From positions 20,501,079 through 20,565,078 of the forward strand of contig CM049307.1 of assembly GCA_026874595.1 (NCBI GenBank): a stretch of 64,000 nucleotides of DNA, written 5' to 3'. The notes below the pieces were generated by a model, which saw only the letters and a program-made list of their open reading frames with translations, was not told the origin of the DNA and did no database searches. Made by a program: the position numbers and the translations under genes. Of the stretch, positions 1 through 11,845 are shown piece by piece (position 1 is the stretch's first letter; every line of letters begins with the position of its first letter). This DNA is from Sipunculus nudus. Taxonomy: Eukaryota; Annelida; Sipuncula; Golfingiida; Sipunculidae.

Positions 1-98
1 TAAAGGACAACAGGAGTTACTCATCTGTAATGTTTTTTGTAGATGCCGTCGACTCAAATAATGGGTGTAAAATAAGTTTATGCCCGCAGTTAGCTACC

Positions 99-1640
99 TT
101 ACCTCTAAGAAGTCATAGTGACTAGTATTACAGAAACATGGTTTGACGACAGCCTGACATATACAGAAAAACCTTTTAAGGTTATATAAACCAGATTAGA
201 AATACAGTAAGAATCTTACTGGTGTATTCACATACAAGACACTATTTCTCGTAATCCCTGAACCGATCTTAATTCACATGATAAACTGCGATATAGTAAG
301 GTAGAACTACTATTCAGAAAGACCAGGAAACATATTTTGAAAATACCGGTATTCATAACTATATTGTACTTTAATGTCGTACTTTTATATAATTTCTAAC
401 TCGTACTACAAAAAAATGCAATACTTGCCGTTTTTAATTTTTTCCTTTATTAATGTTCCGAGAGCACATACGACCTTTACAACACTGACATTGTCGTTAT
501 AATTGTTTAACAAAAAGGAAACTGGGTGTTTTTAAAAAACAAACACTGTGCTTGTTAATACCTTTAAACGGGCACTAGATTTTGGTGATAAACAAATTAG
601 GTACCAAACTAATGATTGATATAATTTTGAGGAAGGCATGGGGGAAACTGCATGAGTTCTAAGGAATTTCAGGGGAAATAAATTACCTAACCCTCCGTGA
701 CCGAAGTAATCTCACATCAAAGTTTCTTTCTGCTACCATTATCTCTTTAATCATCATCATTAGGTCTTAAAGATGTCTTTAATTAGAAATCTTAATTGAT
801 CCTTTCAATATTTGTCAAAAGCCGGAGCGGCAATTTAGTACAGTGTTCACTTTGTAGTATTTCATCTGCTCGCCGTAGAGAAGCATTATTTGTCTCTAAA
901 TCGATTAAAATGTGACCTCTCACAGAAATTAACAAATAAAGCGAGTTCAGTTTATTTCTAAATATAGATATCCGTTAGTTAATTAGTTTTGTCCGGTAAT
1001 TAGTTTTAAAGGGAGTTTGGTGTTAACTTAAATCTTAATTAATCTAATTGACTGGTTAGTGATGTGAATGGAATGTGACTAAAATAAGGTGATCAATGTC
1101 TTTATTTTAAGTTTTAAGTTCGTGCACACGAACTCTGTCTGTTAAAATTAAGTATGCTCTCTAGTTTTGAAAATCTTGGGTACATGTAGAACACGGCCAG
1201 TGGTTTCTTATTTGTGGCTACAGGTTTTACAATTTCAAAGTTTTACAATTGCAACAGTTCACAGTTTACAAACAGAAGAACCGTATAACCTAAGGCGATT
1301 TGTTCAATATGTGCTTATATTGAAAGGTCACTATTTGTCGCAGTTTGGATTTGATCAATACCAAATCAGTAGAGTATTGAATTGTAATACATTGATGCAT
1401 CTTGCACGCAATTACACCGAAAGACGTGTGTCTAAATAGGCATAGCTGACTCGCAAAATTTAATCAAGAAATGATCGACCCAAGAGCATATCATTCAGTG
1501 TTGATATACTTGTTCAAATATAGACAAACAAACAAACAAAAAAAAAACCAGAAACACAAAGACACACGGATGAAAATATAATCTCCCCCTCCAAGAAAAG
1601 AAAGCTCATAGAAGCGACAATACAACCTATCAAGGACAGT
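99..1640. repeat. Duplicated block, copy 1
   Basis: From about 99 the sequence matches 19908-21240 in the same orientation, with recognisable stretches such as the one around 120-350 against 19930-20160. Copy 1 has about 300 bases (roughly 690-985) missing from copy 2, and copy 2 has about 190 bases (roughly 20760-20950) missing from copy 1. Both copies run directly into the same minisatellite. No conserved reading frame exists between the copies, so I see no gene here. Bases 1-98 hold nothing recognisable. Confidence 0.85.
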
Positions 1641-1649
1641 CTTACAGGC

Positions 1650-4115
1650 ATTTAACATAAGCCCCGCATATACATTAAATACAAGTCCCGTATATATTTA
1701 ATATCAGCCCGGTATATACAATCAATATCAGCCCCATATATACATTCAACACAAGCCCCATATATATAAAATAGCAGCCTCGTGTATACATTCAATAGCA
1801 GCCCCATATATATATTCGCCTCGTGTATATATTCAACATCAGCCCCGTATATACATTCAACATCAGCACCGTGTATACATTCAACATCAGCCCCGTGTAT
1901 ATACATTCAACAGCAGCCCCGAATATACATTCAATATCAACCCCGTGTATACATTCAATATGAGCCCCATGTATACATACAACATCAGCACCATGTATAC
2001 AGTCAATAGCATCCCCGTGTATACATTCAATATCAGCCCCGTGTATACATTTTATATCAGACCGTATATACATTCAACATCAGCCCCATATATATATTCA
2101 ATCGCAGCCTCGTTTATACATTCAATATCAGCCCCGTGTAAACATTTAATCCTAGACCCGTATATACATTCAACACCAGCCCTATAAACATATTCAACAG
2201 CAGCCTCGTGTATACACTCAACAACAGCTAAGTGTATACATTCGACTTAAGCCCCGTATATACATTCAACATCAGCCCCGTGTATATACATTCAACAACA
2301 GCCCCATGTATACATCCGACATCAGCCCCGTGTATACATTCAACATCAGCTCCGTATATACATTCAATAGCAGCCATGTGTATACATTCAACATCAGCCC
2401 CGTATACACATGCAAAATCAGGCCCGTATAGACATTCCACATCAGCCCCGTATAGACATTCAACATCAGCCCCGTGTATACATTCAACATAAGCCCCGTG
2501 TTAACATTCAATATCAGCCCCGTGTATACTTTCAAACAGCAGCCCCGTGTATACATTCAAGAACAGCCCCGTGTATACATTCAACAACAGCGTCATGTAT
2601 ACATACAACATCAGTCCCGTGTATACATTCAACATCAGCTCTGTACATCTATTCAAAAGCAGCCACATATATACATTCAACATCAGCCCCGTATACACAT
2701 TTAATATCAGGCCCGTATAGACATTCAACATCAGCCCCGTATAGACACTCAATTTCAGCTCCGTATAGACATTCAACTTCAGCCCCTTGTTTACATTCAA
2801 CATCATCCCTGTGTATACATTCAATAGCATCCCCATGTATATATACAATATCGGCCCCGTGTGTACATTTAATCTCAGACCCGTAATTACATTAAACACC
2901 AGCCCTATCAACATATTCAACAGCAGCCTCGTGTATACACTCAACACAGCTCCGTGTATACATTCAACATAAGCCCCGTATAAACATTCAATATCAGCCC
3001 CGTGTATACTTTCAACAGCAGCCCCGTGTATACATTCAAGAACAGCCCCGTGTATACATTCAACAACAGCCTCATGTATACATACAACATCAGTCCCGTG
3101 TATACATTCAACATCAGCTCTGTACATCTAATCAAAAGCAGCCACATATATACATTCAACATCAGCCCCGTATACACATTTAATATCAGGCCCGTATAGA
3201 CATTCAACATCAGCCCCGTATAGACACTCAATATCAGCTCCATATAGACATTCAACTTCAGCCCCTTGTTAACATTCAACATCATCCCTGTGTATACATT
3301 CAATAGCATCCCCGTGTATATATACAATATCGGCCACGTGTGTACATTTAATCTCAGACCCGTTATTACATTAAACACCAGCCCTATCAACATATTCAAC
3401 AGCAGCCTCGTGTATACACTCAACACAGCTCCGTGTATACATTCAACATCAGCCCCGTATATACATTCAACATAAGCCCCAGGTATACATCCGACATCAG
3501 CCCCGTGTATACATTCAACAATACCTCCTTATATACTTTCAATAGGAGCCACGTCTTTACATTCAACATCAGCCCCGTATACACATGCAAAATCAGGCCC
3601 GTATAGACATTCCACATCAGCCCGTATAGACATTCAACATCAGCCCCATGTATATACATTGTGTCACATCAGCCCCGTGTAAACATTCAACATAAGCCCC
3701 GTATATACATATTCAACTTTAGCCCCGTGTATACATTCAACATGAGCCCCGTATAGACATTCAATATCAGCCCTGTGTATACATTCAACAACAGCCCCGT
3801 GTATACATTCAACAACAGCCTCATGTATACATACAACATCAGCCCCGTGTATACATTCAACATCAGCTCTGTATATACATTCAAAAGCAGCCACATATAT
3901 ACATTCAACATCAGCCCCGTATACACATTCAATATCAGGCCCGTATAGACATTCAACATCAGCCCCGTATAGACATTCAATTTCAGCTCTGTATAGACAT
4001 TCAACATCAGCTCCTTGTATACATACAATAGCAGCCCCTGTATGCATTCAACAACAGCCCTTCATATACATTCAACATCAGCCCCGCATATACATTCAAC
4101 ATCAGCCCCGTATAG
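1650..4115. repeat. 24-bp minisatellite array, copy 1
   Basis: About 100 head-to-tail units of 23-24 bases follow the pattern TACATTCAACATCAGCCCCG plus TGTA. Most units carry the self-complementary core TGTATACA or a variant. A longer period of about 480 bases is superimposed: 2491-2970 is repeated closely at 2971-3449, and a third partial copy runs from about 3765 to 4015. Because 24 is a multiple of three and the unit has few stops, long spurious reading frames of eight-residue repeats open on both strands. I treat this as non-coding satellite DNA. Confidence 0.95.
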
Positions 4116-4344
4116 CTCCGCCATGTGAAAGTAAACGGCTCAGGGCCGGGTCAGGCACTGAAATCGACCATTAAGGTGCCTTGACCTACAGCTGCACTTA
4201 TGCATTATTATGGCTCAGAGATCAGTGGGCTCTTTGCCTCTTCCCATAACGTAGCGATTTAAGATTATTTCACGTTTCAGAGTATCCCTGCTATCTTTAA
4301 ATCGCATTCACATAAAGTTGTGGTAGGATAAAATAGTGAGAACA

Positions 4345-5760
4345 AAGCTATTGATGACATTTTCGAAGGGTTACGCAAGACCTCTCTGCCCGGACTTCTA
4401 AGCAACAGCTCAATGCCAGATGAAATGAAAAGTGCTCTCATAACGCCACATATGAAAAAAAAAACCTACGCTTGATCACGCTATGTGATAAACTATTGGC
4501 CCATCTCAACCTTGGCAATTCTTTCACAGATGGTTGAAAAGTGGTTGCTTGCCGCTTGAAGGAACACCTGAGCCATCATTGTCTTCTTGAGCAAATGCAA
4601 TCAGCTTACCAAGAGCACCACTGAACAAAAACATCCTTTTTCAAAGTGCAATCAAATATCAGTGTTGCTGTCGATAACAACTGCGTAGCTGTACTGGACC
4701 TCTTTGCCGCATTTGATACTCTCGATCACCAAGTATTGCTCCGGCGACATAATAACCATTTCTTCATAGAACTGGTTCAGCACTGATCTGAGGGGAAGGA
4801 CTCAATCTGTACTGGTGAATGGTGTGACTTCCAAGCCCATTGTCCTTGACTACGGCATTCCGAAAGGCTCAAATTCTGGGCCTCTGTTTTTCACTTGTTA
4901 CACCTTTCCCCCTCGACAACATTATTGAGAAACATGGCCTCAGTAGACATTTCTGTGCTCATGATTCGCTTTACCCCGCCAACTGAGACCATTCAGGCCA
5001 TCACTTCTATTGAAGCTTGCGTGGCAGATATTAGGTTATGGATGCAGAGCAATTTTCTGCGGCTAAATGATTATAAGACTGTACATCGTCTTTACTAAAA
5101 AAAAAAAACCAAAAGTTGGCATAGTTTCCAGAAATAAAGGTGAGAGTTGGAGATTCAACCATCACCCCAAGTGCCATAGCAAGGAATCATGGAGACTCGT
5201 ATAAGCTCAGAATGCAAGAGCACCCACCTGCATATTCGGAACATATCCCACATTAGAAAATATTTAACAACATCTGCCCTCAAGACTCTCATACAGGCTC
5301 ACATGACCTCCAGACTTGACTATGCCAACTCTCTCTTACATGGCCTCCCAAAACATGCTTTTGCTCGCCTACAAAGGGTACAGAATACAGCGGCTAGGAT
5401 CATTACGAGGGCAAGTCATTCTGACGGCATAACCCATGTGTTTGTTGATCTTCACTGGCTGCCTATCCAGAGCCAAATTTAATAAAAAGTGTTGCTCTTA
5501 ACTTATAAGGGCTTGCAGGGAAATGCTTCTGATTACATTGCGAACATGTTGCAAATTTACTAATCTGCCAGTTCCCTACGCTCCCTACGCTCCCAGCGAC
5601 AACCTTCTACGGTAATTAAGACATAAACCTGGTACTCCCATAAGGGTGTCCTACCTTGATCAGAAGTCAAAATTAGGGGACATATGATTGCACACAGGAC
5701 CCCCCCCCCCCTAGGACTATACCTCTAAACCAATGTAACTGCCGTAAAAAAGATGGATGT
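4345..5760 (+). pseudogene. LINE reverse transcriptase remnant (CR1/Jockey-like)
   Basis: Read across several frames, this segment keeps the order of motifs in the reverse transcriptase of CR1/Jockey-type non-LTR retrotransposons. There is a degraded KNYRPVS-like segment near 4485, the motif A segment LDLFAAFDTLDH near 4693-4730, and a GIPKGSNSGPLFF segment near 4856-4894. A thumb/C-terminal block at 5220-5480 includes SRLDYANSLL, LQRVQNTAARI and LHWLP. The YADD catalytic site is replaced by AHD near 4957, and frameshifts and stops interrupt the frame, so it is dead. It is truncated at the 5' side. A C tract at 5700 sits near the end of recognisable homology. Family is known from motif style; the exact clade is not certain. 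Confidence 0.85.
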
Positions 5761-6420
5761 ACTATCAATTACAATCTCTCCTGGAAAATCACGGCCAGTG
5801 TAGCACCTTACTTCTGTGAGACTAGAAAGTGGATCTCTTTTTGTCTGAAAAACTACTTACAGCAACTGCCCCCCCCCCCCGGACCAGTGTTGAACTCAAG
5901 AGATGAAATTCTCTCAAAGTGCCGCTATTTAATAGTGCTATAAGGATCTCCACTCAACGCCTTTACAAAAACAGAATTGAAACATTGACACAAGCTATAA
6001 TCGATATATCTGCCGTAGTAAGCGAATTTAAGTCTTTTACTGACGTGGATGCTTTTATATTTTTTATGTCAATACGGTGAAATTTCCATGGGTGATCGTT
6101 GACAGATGCTGCGAGGACCTCCAACTGGGAAAAGCTATATAACCTGTAATTATTGCAATTCGTATTTCTGGCGAATGAATTTGTTTCTGTCTTGCTTTCT
6201 AACAGTATACATTTGGAAATATTCACAAAGAATGTCAAATTTACAATTTTCTCGTGTTCAATTTTCAGTGTTCAAATGAAAAAAAACCTGTGGGTGAAAC
6301 GCTAAAATTGGAAATACTATCAAGCGTGCGACCTTTTTGATCAGTACTCGTCAATATTTTGACAAGCATTATGATACATTCTCCTTACTTGGTTGTTGAA
6401 GAAATACCGGATTCGTATTT
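5761..6420. other. Unassigned stretch
   Basis: It holds a run of C near 5871 and a minus-strand open frame at 5963-6238 that resembles nothing I know and has no convincing splice sites. The first bases may be the eroded 3' end of the LINE. No other feature was recognised. Confidence 0.4.
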
Positions 6421-6459
6421 CTTAACTACTGTGTAATATCCTGGATATTGTTTTAGCTT

Positions 6460-7512
6460 GTTCATTCTTGATCCAGATGAAAGATGTCTGTCCTCTGTTT
6501 AAGCACCTGACCCTGGCCCTTGCAAACTGGCGAGGGGAGTTGGTACTGGTTATAAGTAGTAGTACTGTCTCAAATGCAATATCTTAGTACATTTATATAA
6601 TAATGAATTACGCTAGATGATAATAAAAACGACATCCTACTTTCAGACTAAGAGTACGTCTTGTCAGTGTTCTCTTCACGATTAAAATGCTCTAATAACG
6701 ATGCCTCCATATATAGGGGTGTAACATTTGCCGAAGCTACCCTTGGACTTTTACATCTGCAGATCTCTACGCATTTTTATTATTATATCTTCAGGTCCAA
6801 TAAGGATTCAATGTCAGTATGCACCCCCCCCCCCCCCAAAAAAAAAGAATCTTATGAATGAACATGAGAACTTCATGCTTAGACATAACTGAAACTACTA
6901 AAAATATAAGACGCAGTAGCTTTCGCTTGATTATGCTTTATACAGGAGGAGTGATCCTTTGGAAAAAGTTTCCCATTTTACCGGAAGTAAAATGGTTTTA
7001 ACCACAAAACCTTTTAAATATATATGGAAAGTGTCATGGACTTGTTGGTCAAACGTATAAGTGTGCTTTAACGGTTATGCCAGTAAGCATTCGGGCACTC
7101 TTCTGCGTCCTCATTTGGTAACACTCTGACTTGTATATGACCGAGGGGAACTGGAAATAATATTCTTGTTGTTAGTTTATTCTACATAAAGCAAATATGT
7201 GTCCAGTTTATTTGAAATACAACCACTACTAAGTCTAAAATGAGTGTCAGTCAGGACGATACAGGTACACTGTCAGGACTTAAATGTTGAGGAAGGTCGT
7301 GAGTTCAGTTATGGAATACATGGAACCTCTAAGGGTTGCCAATGTAAAGAAAGTCGTTAAGCTTGAGAAAAATATGTTACCTCTGGCCGTCAGTGAAGGT
7401 TGTCCTGGCGACATGATGAAAGTTTTGGGCATATACAGATACCCAATTTCGCCAAGTCACCGCTGGCCGTTCCAATGAGAATTCTAAGGAGCAGGTAAAG
7501 TCCCGAAACATT
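6460..7512 (-). pseudogene. SnoaL-like/DUF4440 pseudogene (tandem duplicate)
   Basis: This is the decayed twin of the intact gene at 8397-9780. Exon 1 remnant (about 7458-7512) has ATT where the start ATG should be. The first intron and the first half of exon 2 are deleted, but about 7387-7440 still matches the second half of exon 2, including PGQ and LTARG, followed by an intact donor-like GTAAC. The exon 3 counterpart (6641-6788) keeps its acceptor but contains in-frame stops after the RRDLQM segment and after IRAF. A short exon 5 relic with FIW lies near 6465-6495. Flanking homology with the second copy extends to about 8097. Loss of the start plus stops argue strongly against function. 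Confidence 0.85.
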
Positions 7513-8355
7513 AATGGTAGTGTCCGTTTCTTGCGGCCAAAACAGTGACTCCGAGGCCTGATTTGTCAATGCAATATCTACGTATGCTCAAATATATCAA
7601 ACTGTTTACATTTAAGCAAATCATTAAACAATACGAAATTCGTATTCATATATCAATAAAAATAAAATCTACCCAATGTGTGCTAACACTGAACACATGG
7701 AATGATGTTGGTTGCATTGATAAAAAGACATTGCTTCACCACAGAAAAAAACATGGCAAAGACTTCATTCAACAGGAAACTCCTTAAGTCTCTTTATCCA
7801 TATGTGCCTGATGTAAACGAGCAAAATTTTGAAAGTTTAAATCAATGTATTGATTCCCTCACTTAAATGTATCCTTGACTTCATAATTAAGGGACAAATT
7901 GGGAATGCATGAGAGCTGATATTTCAAATATGTTAACTTGACAAAGGTCGTGCTAATTTGCAACATGTGGACGTTTATATATAGGTAAAATTAATTCTGA
8001 ACAACTAACTGTTAATAATACTTTTAATTACTATAAAAGTGCATGATATCAAAGTATCATGACAGCAAACTCAGTCAACCCTGTACCAACTTCAACGAAA
8101 GTGTTCGAAATTGGCAAAACTTAAGAGTTCTTTTAAACTTAATCTCCCAGTTACTGAATGAGCGGGTACCATGGTGTTTGTCCTAGTTATGTAAATGCCA
8201 GGAAGGAGATTACCATGAACAAAGAAAGAAATTATATGGATCGAGTATGAACGTGGAGCTGAACCAAAGGTATAAACAGTTATGCTTAACTTTGAATTGT
8301 CAAGCCTGCTTCCAATTTTAGGTGAATCAAAACAACACTGAAATTACATTTAAAC

Positions 8356-8361
8356 TTTATT
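8356..8361 (-). terminator. Poly(A) signal AATAAA of the SnoaL-like gene
   Basis: A canonical AATAAA on the minus strand, about 35 bases after the stop codon, places the likely 3' end of the transcript here. Confidence 0.6.
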
Positions 8362-8396
8362 CTTGATGTCATATTAGTGATGAAGAGCCATCTATA

Positions 8397-8467
8397 TCAG
8401 TTCCAAATATTATAGATGATCTTATACTTTCCGGTGTCCGGGTCCTGCTTCCAGATGAAAAGTGGTC
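8397..8467 (-). CDS. SnoaL-like gene exon 5 (terminal)
   Basis: The acceptor (AATAATAAG) is weak, but the phase fits exactly and the product ends in the family-typical FIWK...GKYKIIYNIWN followed by TGA at 8399-8397. A relic of the same exon is present in the pseudogene. Confidence 0.75.
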
Positions 8468-9780
8468 CTTATTATTTTATTTTGCGTGAAATAAGATCGT
8501 TTGTTATTATCAAGGGAATGAACCATTCTACATTTTATCGAAAATAATATTTTCTTTGGCAATTAAAAAGGAACAATGCTGGATTATGAAAGAAATAAGA
8601 AAGTATGTTATCACACTTTTAGCGTTCTCTTTATGCAGTTAAAACAATTTTGAAATAAATTAAACAGTAAACCTTTTGGTTATAATAATAAGGATAAAGG
8701 TATCTTACTTCAGTGCTCTCCTCATTCATTACCTGCACCTTTTTTACTGCCCTCCTTATCTACCAAAACATGTTTTCTCAAAGATAAAAATAAGATAATC
8801 TGAATTACAAAAATCTTACTTTCCAGACATTGAGTACGTCTTGTCAGCGTTCTCTTCACGATAAGACTGCTCCATAATGACGATGCCGCCATAAACATGG
8901 GTGTTATATTCGCCGAAGCTAGCCTTGACATTTTGCTTCCGTAGGTCTCTTCGCATTTGAATGATGTCATCTTCAGTTCAAATAAAAAATGAAACTCAAT
9001 ATCAGCATGTCCCTAAAAATGTCTAAAGTAAGAACATGTTTGGTCTTGATTTAACTGTTTCAAAACTAAATATAACTTATTCAGAGGCATGTCGCTCCGG
9101 AAATATGTCTTCCCTATTATTTGAATGCTTATTCTCGCAAAACCCAGGAAACATAAATATAATTGTGTCATGGACTCGGTAGTCAAAAGTTTCTGGCAAC
9201 TTCTGCGTCAAATGTGATTAGTTAGACGAGTTTTTTTTATAAGAACGAGGGGGGGGGGGGGGGGGGGTTTCTAGTTGTTAGTTTATACAAATACAATGCA
9301 ATATGTGTCCGTTTTATTTGAAATGCAGCAACAAATCTAAACCTGGGGACACTCAGGACTCTACAGGTGCACTTTCAGGTCTTTAATGCCTGTTAAGGGT
9401 CGAGAATTCAGTTATAGAATACATAATATATTTAAAGGGCTTGGTTATTTTGCTTGAAAAGGACACTTTCACCTCTGGCCGTCAGTAAAGATTGTCCTGG
9501 CGGCATTATGAAGGTTCTGCACATATACAGATCTTTCACGAGCTGTTCAGCATCTTTATTATTGGCCTCGGATTTCCAACCATCCAACAGTCCTTGAAAC
9601 CTGGATATCTCAGCTGTAAATAACGAAATAAATTGACACATGGTGATATTTGATGACATTATATTAGGCAGCTCGACTATAATTCATGCAAGAAATTTCG
9701 TTACGTATGAATTTAGCCAACTCACCGCTGGCCGTTCCAATATGGATTCCAAGGAGCATGAAAAGGCCTGGTGCATTCAT
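8397..9780 (-). CDS. SnoaL-like / DUF4440 (NTF2-fold) protein, 5 exons, 153 aa
   Basis: Five exons join in phase with no stop: 9780-9726, 9613-9473, 8970-8820, 8776-8733 and 8467-8397, giving 153 residues and TGA. All junctions are GT/AG. Residues 1-19 are hydrophobic (APGLFMLLG, then GTASA) and could be a signal peptide; that is an inference. From about residue 30 the protein follows the DUF4440/SnoaL-like pattern: NNKDAEQLVKDLY, then FIMPPGQ and LTARGDDI, a central YGGIVIMEQ strand, and a C-terminal FIWKQDPDTGKYKIIYNIWN ending typical of the family. The NTF2 fold is an alpha+beta cone used by small enzymes and binding proteins; no substrate can be assigned. The start ATG has an in-frame stop upstream. 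A poly(A) signal follows. It sits about 0.9 kb from its own pseudogene copy. Confidence 0.85.
8733..8776 (-). CDS. SnoaL-like gene exon 4
   Basis: A 44-base exon after the tract TTTTTATCTTTGAG, with donor G|GTAATG. It reads KHVLVDKEGSKKGA, matching the usual DUF4440 strand in which a basic, glycine-rich turn precedes the final two strands. Its small size hides it from open-frame scans. Confidence 0.75.
8820..8970 (-). CDS. SnoaL-like gene exon 3
   Basis: The acceptor ends CTGAAG and the donor is AA|GTAAGA. The 151 bases complete the previous phase-1 codon and read without stop, whereas the duplicate at 6641-6788 carries stops. This contrast is what selective constraint on this copy would look like. 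Confidence 0.85.
9473..9613 (-). CDS. SnoaL-like gene exon 2
   Basis: The acceptor is a T-rich tract ending TTTACAG and the donor is AG|GTGAAA. It encodes 46 whole codons with the MPPGQ and LTAR segments that mark the N-terminal helix-strand part of DUF4440 domains. The donor position is conserved (GTAAC) in the pseudogene copy, which supports a real exon edge. Confidence 0.85.
9726..9780 (-). CDS. SnoaL-like gene exon 1
   Basis: It encodes residues 1-18 plus the first base of codon 19 and ends at a GTGAGT donor. The start ATG lies at 9780-9778. The leucine- and glycine-rich residues look like a secretion signal. In the pseudogene copy the equivalent ATG is ATT. Confidence 0.75.
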
Positions 9781-9789
9781 TGTAGCTTG

Positions 9790-10400
9790 TTTCTTGCGGC
9801 TAATAATTTTACTGTTAATCCAGGATCAGATCCGTTAATGCAATGTCTACGTATGCTCAAAAAACATCAAAGTGAAACATTAAATTATGAAAAAAAAATT
9901 TAAAACTTTGAATCCCGTGTGTACGTTTGATTAATTAGTCTCAATTAACTCTTACACCAACGTCGAGTGTGCAAACACGTTACAGACAAAATGATGTTGA
10001 TTGCATTAATAACGGAATATTACTTTGGCAGGACAATTACAGAAAAGGCAGTCCCTCTATAATAAGCTCCTTATTTATTCAGACTCTCTGTACATCCTTG
10101 CCTGATGTAAATGAGAAAAGGTTTAAAACGTTAATTAAAATAAACAGATTGTCGTTCGTACAGTTAAATATAGGCTTGACATCATAATTAAGGGAAAAAT
10201 TACGAATGCTTGAGAGTAGATGTTTCAAATCAATTTAAGTTGACTGGAGTCAAGCTAATTTGCAACATGTGGACGCTTCCATATACGTTAAAATTGATTC
10301 TGAACAACTAACTGTAAATAACACTCTTGATTACTATCAAATTGCATGATATCATCGTATCAATATAGCAAACCTGGTCAATACAGACCAAACATTACGG
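9790..10400. repeat. 5' flank of the SnoaL-like gene, shared with its duplicate
   Basis: This upstream flank matches 7520-8097 in the same orientation, including the segments near 10250-10360 against 7950-8060. The tandem duplication therefore covered gene plus upstream DNA. No TATA box could be identified with confidence. Confidence 0.7.
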
Positions 10401-10529
10401 AAGATATGAAGTTGGCAATATACAAGTGAAGGGGGTATTTTAACGATAATTTCTTGGCCCGCGATAAGATGGTAATAGGGGTGTTTATGTAGATAGGATA
10501 TATAAATATATATATATATATTCATACAT

Positions 10530-10531
<2 letters not shown>

Positions 10532-10585
<54 letters not shown>
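10532..10585. repeat. (TA)n microsatellite
   Basis: An uninterrupted AT dinucleotide run that directly abuts the mobile-element fragment on its right. Confidence 0.95.
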
Positions 10586-10591
<6 letters not shown>

Positions 10592-10770
10592 GGTCAAGTT
10601 ACCCTCGGGTGTAAAGTGCTCTATGGCCTTCAGACAAGGCCAGAGCGATAAAGCGATGAAGAAAAACAACACTGTGAATTCACTACAGACTGTTTCACGC
10701 GATGGGACCCGATCCTCAGAATCCTCAAATTCACCTGATGTGCCCAAGGCTCTGTTTTAGGATCTACATG
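10586..10770. mobile_element. TA-anchored short element fragment
   Basis: Sequence with TACCCTC, GTGTAAAGTGCTCTATGG and CAAGGCCAGAGCGATA recurs in inverted orientation at about 37870-37960, again directly next to a (TA)n tract. This suggests a short non-autonomous element whose end lies in, or creates, TA repeats. No coding capacity. Confidence 0.55.
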
Positions 10771-11200
10771 TATGTTTACTTTGTATAATTAATCTTTCGG
10801 TAACTTCTTATAAGGATATGATTTAAATGTATTCTTTTGCAGATAGTACACACTTTTACACATCATGCAGACCCGGTGAGGAACATTCAACAAGGTGTGA
10901 TGTAGAATAAGGTATAAACCAATGCGGACAAACGACGATGTGTATTATAGGTACAGATTTATGCTACGCAATCACAGATGTTAGTTAAAATTATTATTGG
11001 TAGGTGTACTATAACACCAGTCATGGATGTGCAAAATCATTTGGATGTCATATAAAACACAATATGGTTAAATGTGCAAGAATGCTTATATTAATCCTTA
11101 AAACCAGATTACCTCAATGCAAATGCAAAATGCAGAATGCAAATATCTTTCCGAGTCACCTGCTGAATAATTGAAATTTTAATGTTTGAAATGTTCTTAC

Positions 11201-11301
11201 CAAGAGCTCGGATGTAACTCATAATAACACTGCTCGTATAGTATCGAGATGCTCCTAACATGTTCCTATGTCTCCTGTTTTCACAGAGTTGCACTGCCAA
11301 G
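11201..11301 (-). CDS. Orphan exon-like segment (33 codons)
   Basis: A 101-base segment has a strong acceptor (long pyrimidine-rich tract ending TTTGCAG) and a strong donor (G|GTAAGAA), and reads through as one open phase containing VQLCENRRHRNMLGASRYY and VIMSYIRALG. I do not recognise the protein and found no partner exons, so it may belong to a gene with distant exons, be a relic, or be a chance match. Confidence 0.3.
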
Positions 11302-11785
11302 CTGCAAATATTCATACTCGGTTTGCAATTTTGATTGTAACAAAAAAGGCGAAAATGGGAAATAAAATGACACAGAACTACTCCATTTGCATCACACACC
11401 TTGTGCATCAAGAGCAAGGTTTCTACAAAATAATACAGGGCATTCAGTAGTTGCGCTTAGTACTTTGGATTAGTTTGCCAGATAACATAAAAAAAGTCCT
11501 TGTCAAATGATATACTATGTAAATGAAAGGCTTTGGTATTTTGGGCAGTTTTGTATCACTGTTATGTATATGAACGTATTATATTGTATTATTATGCATC
11601 TCAAGGGGAATATTTCAACCTAATATGCCCAATATAACAATAAATAATTATTGTCTACATTTTTAATTATGTTAATTTCAGAATACCTGGAATATAAGGA
11701 TTATCCGAAAATGATAAGTCAGGGTGAGGTGGTTGAATGTCTCATTTTCATTTAATAATTATGAATTCTTATCTGGAGTCTATGT

Positions 11786-11789
<4 letters not shown>

Positions 11790-11841
<52 letters not shown>
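11790..11841. repeat. (TA)n microsatellite
   Basis: A pure AT dinucleotide run. The DNA between here and 12600 is AT-rich and otherwise featureless. Confidence 0.95.

Positions 11842-11845
<4 letters not shown>

Noticed and set aside
2501-3127. A 208-codon open frame on the minus strand
   Set aside because: It is an eight-residue repeat produced by the 24-bp minisatellite; equivalent frames open on both strands. The same applies to 21459-22166 and the other frames inside the two arrays.
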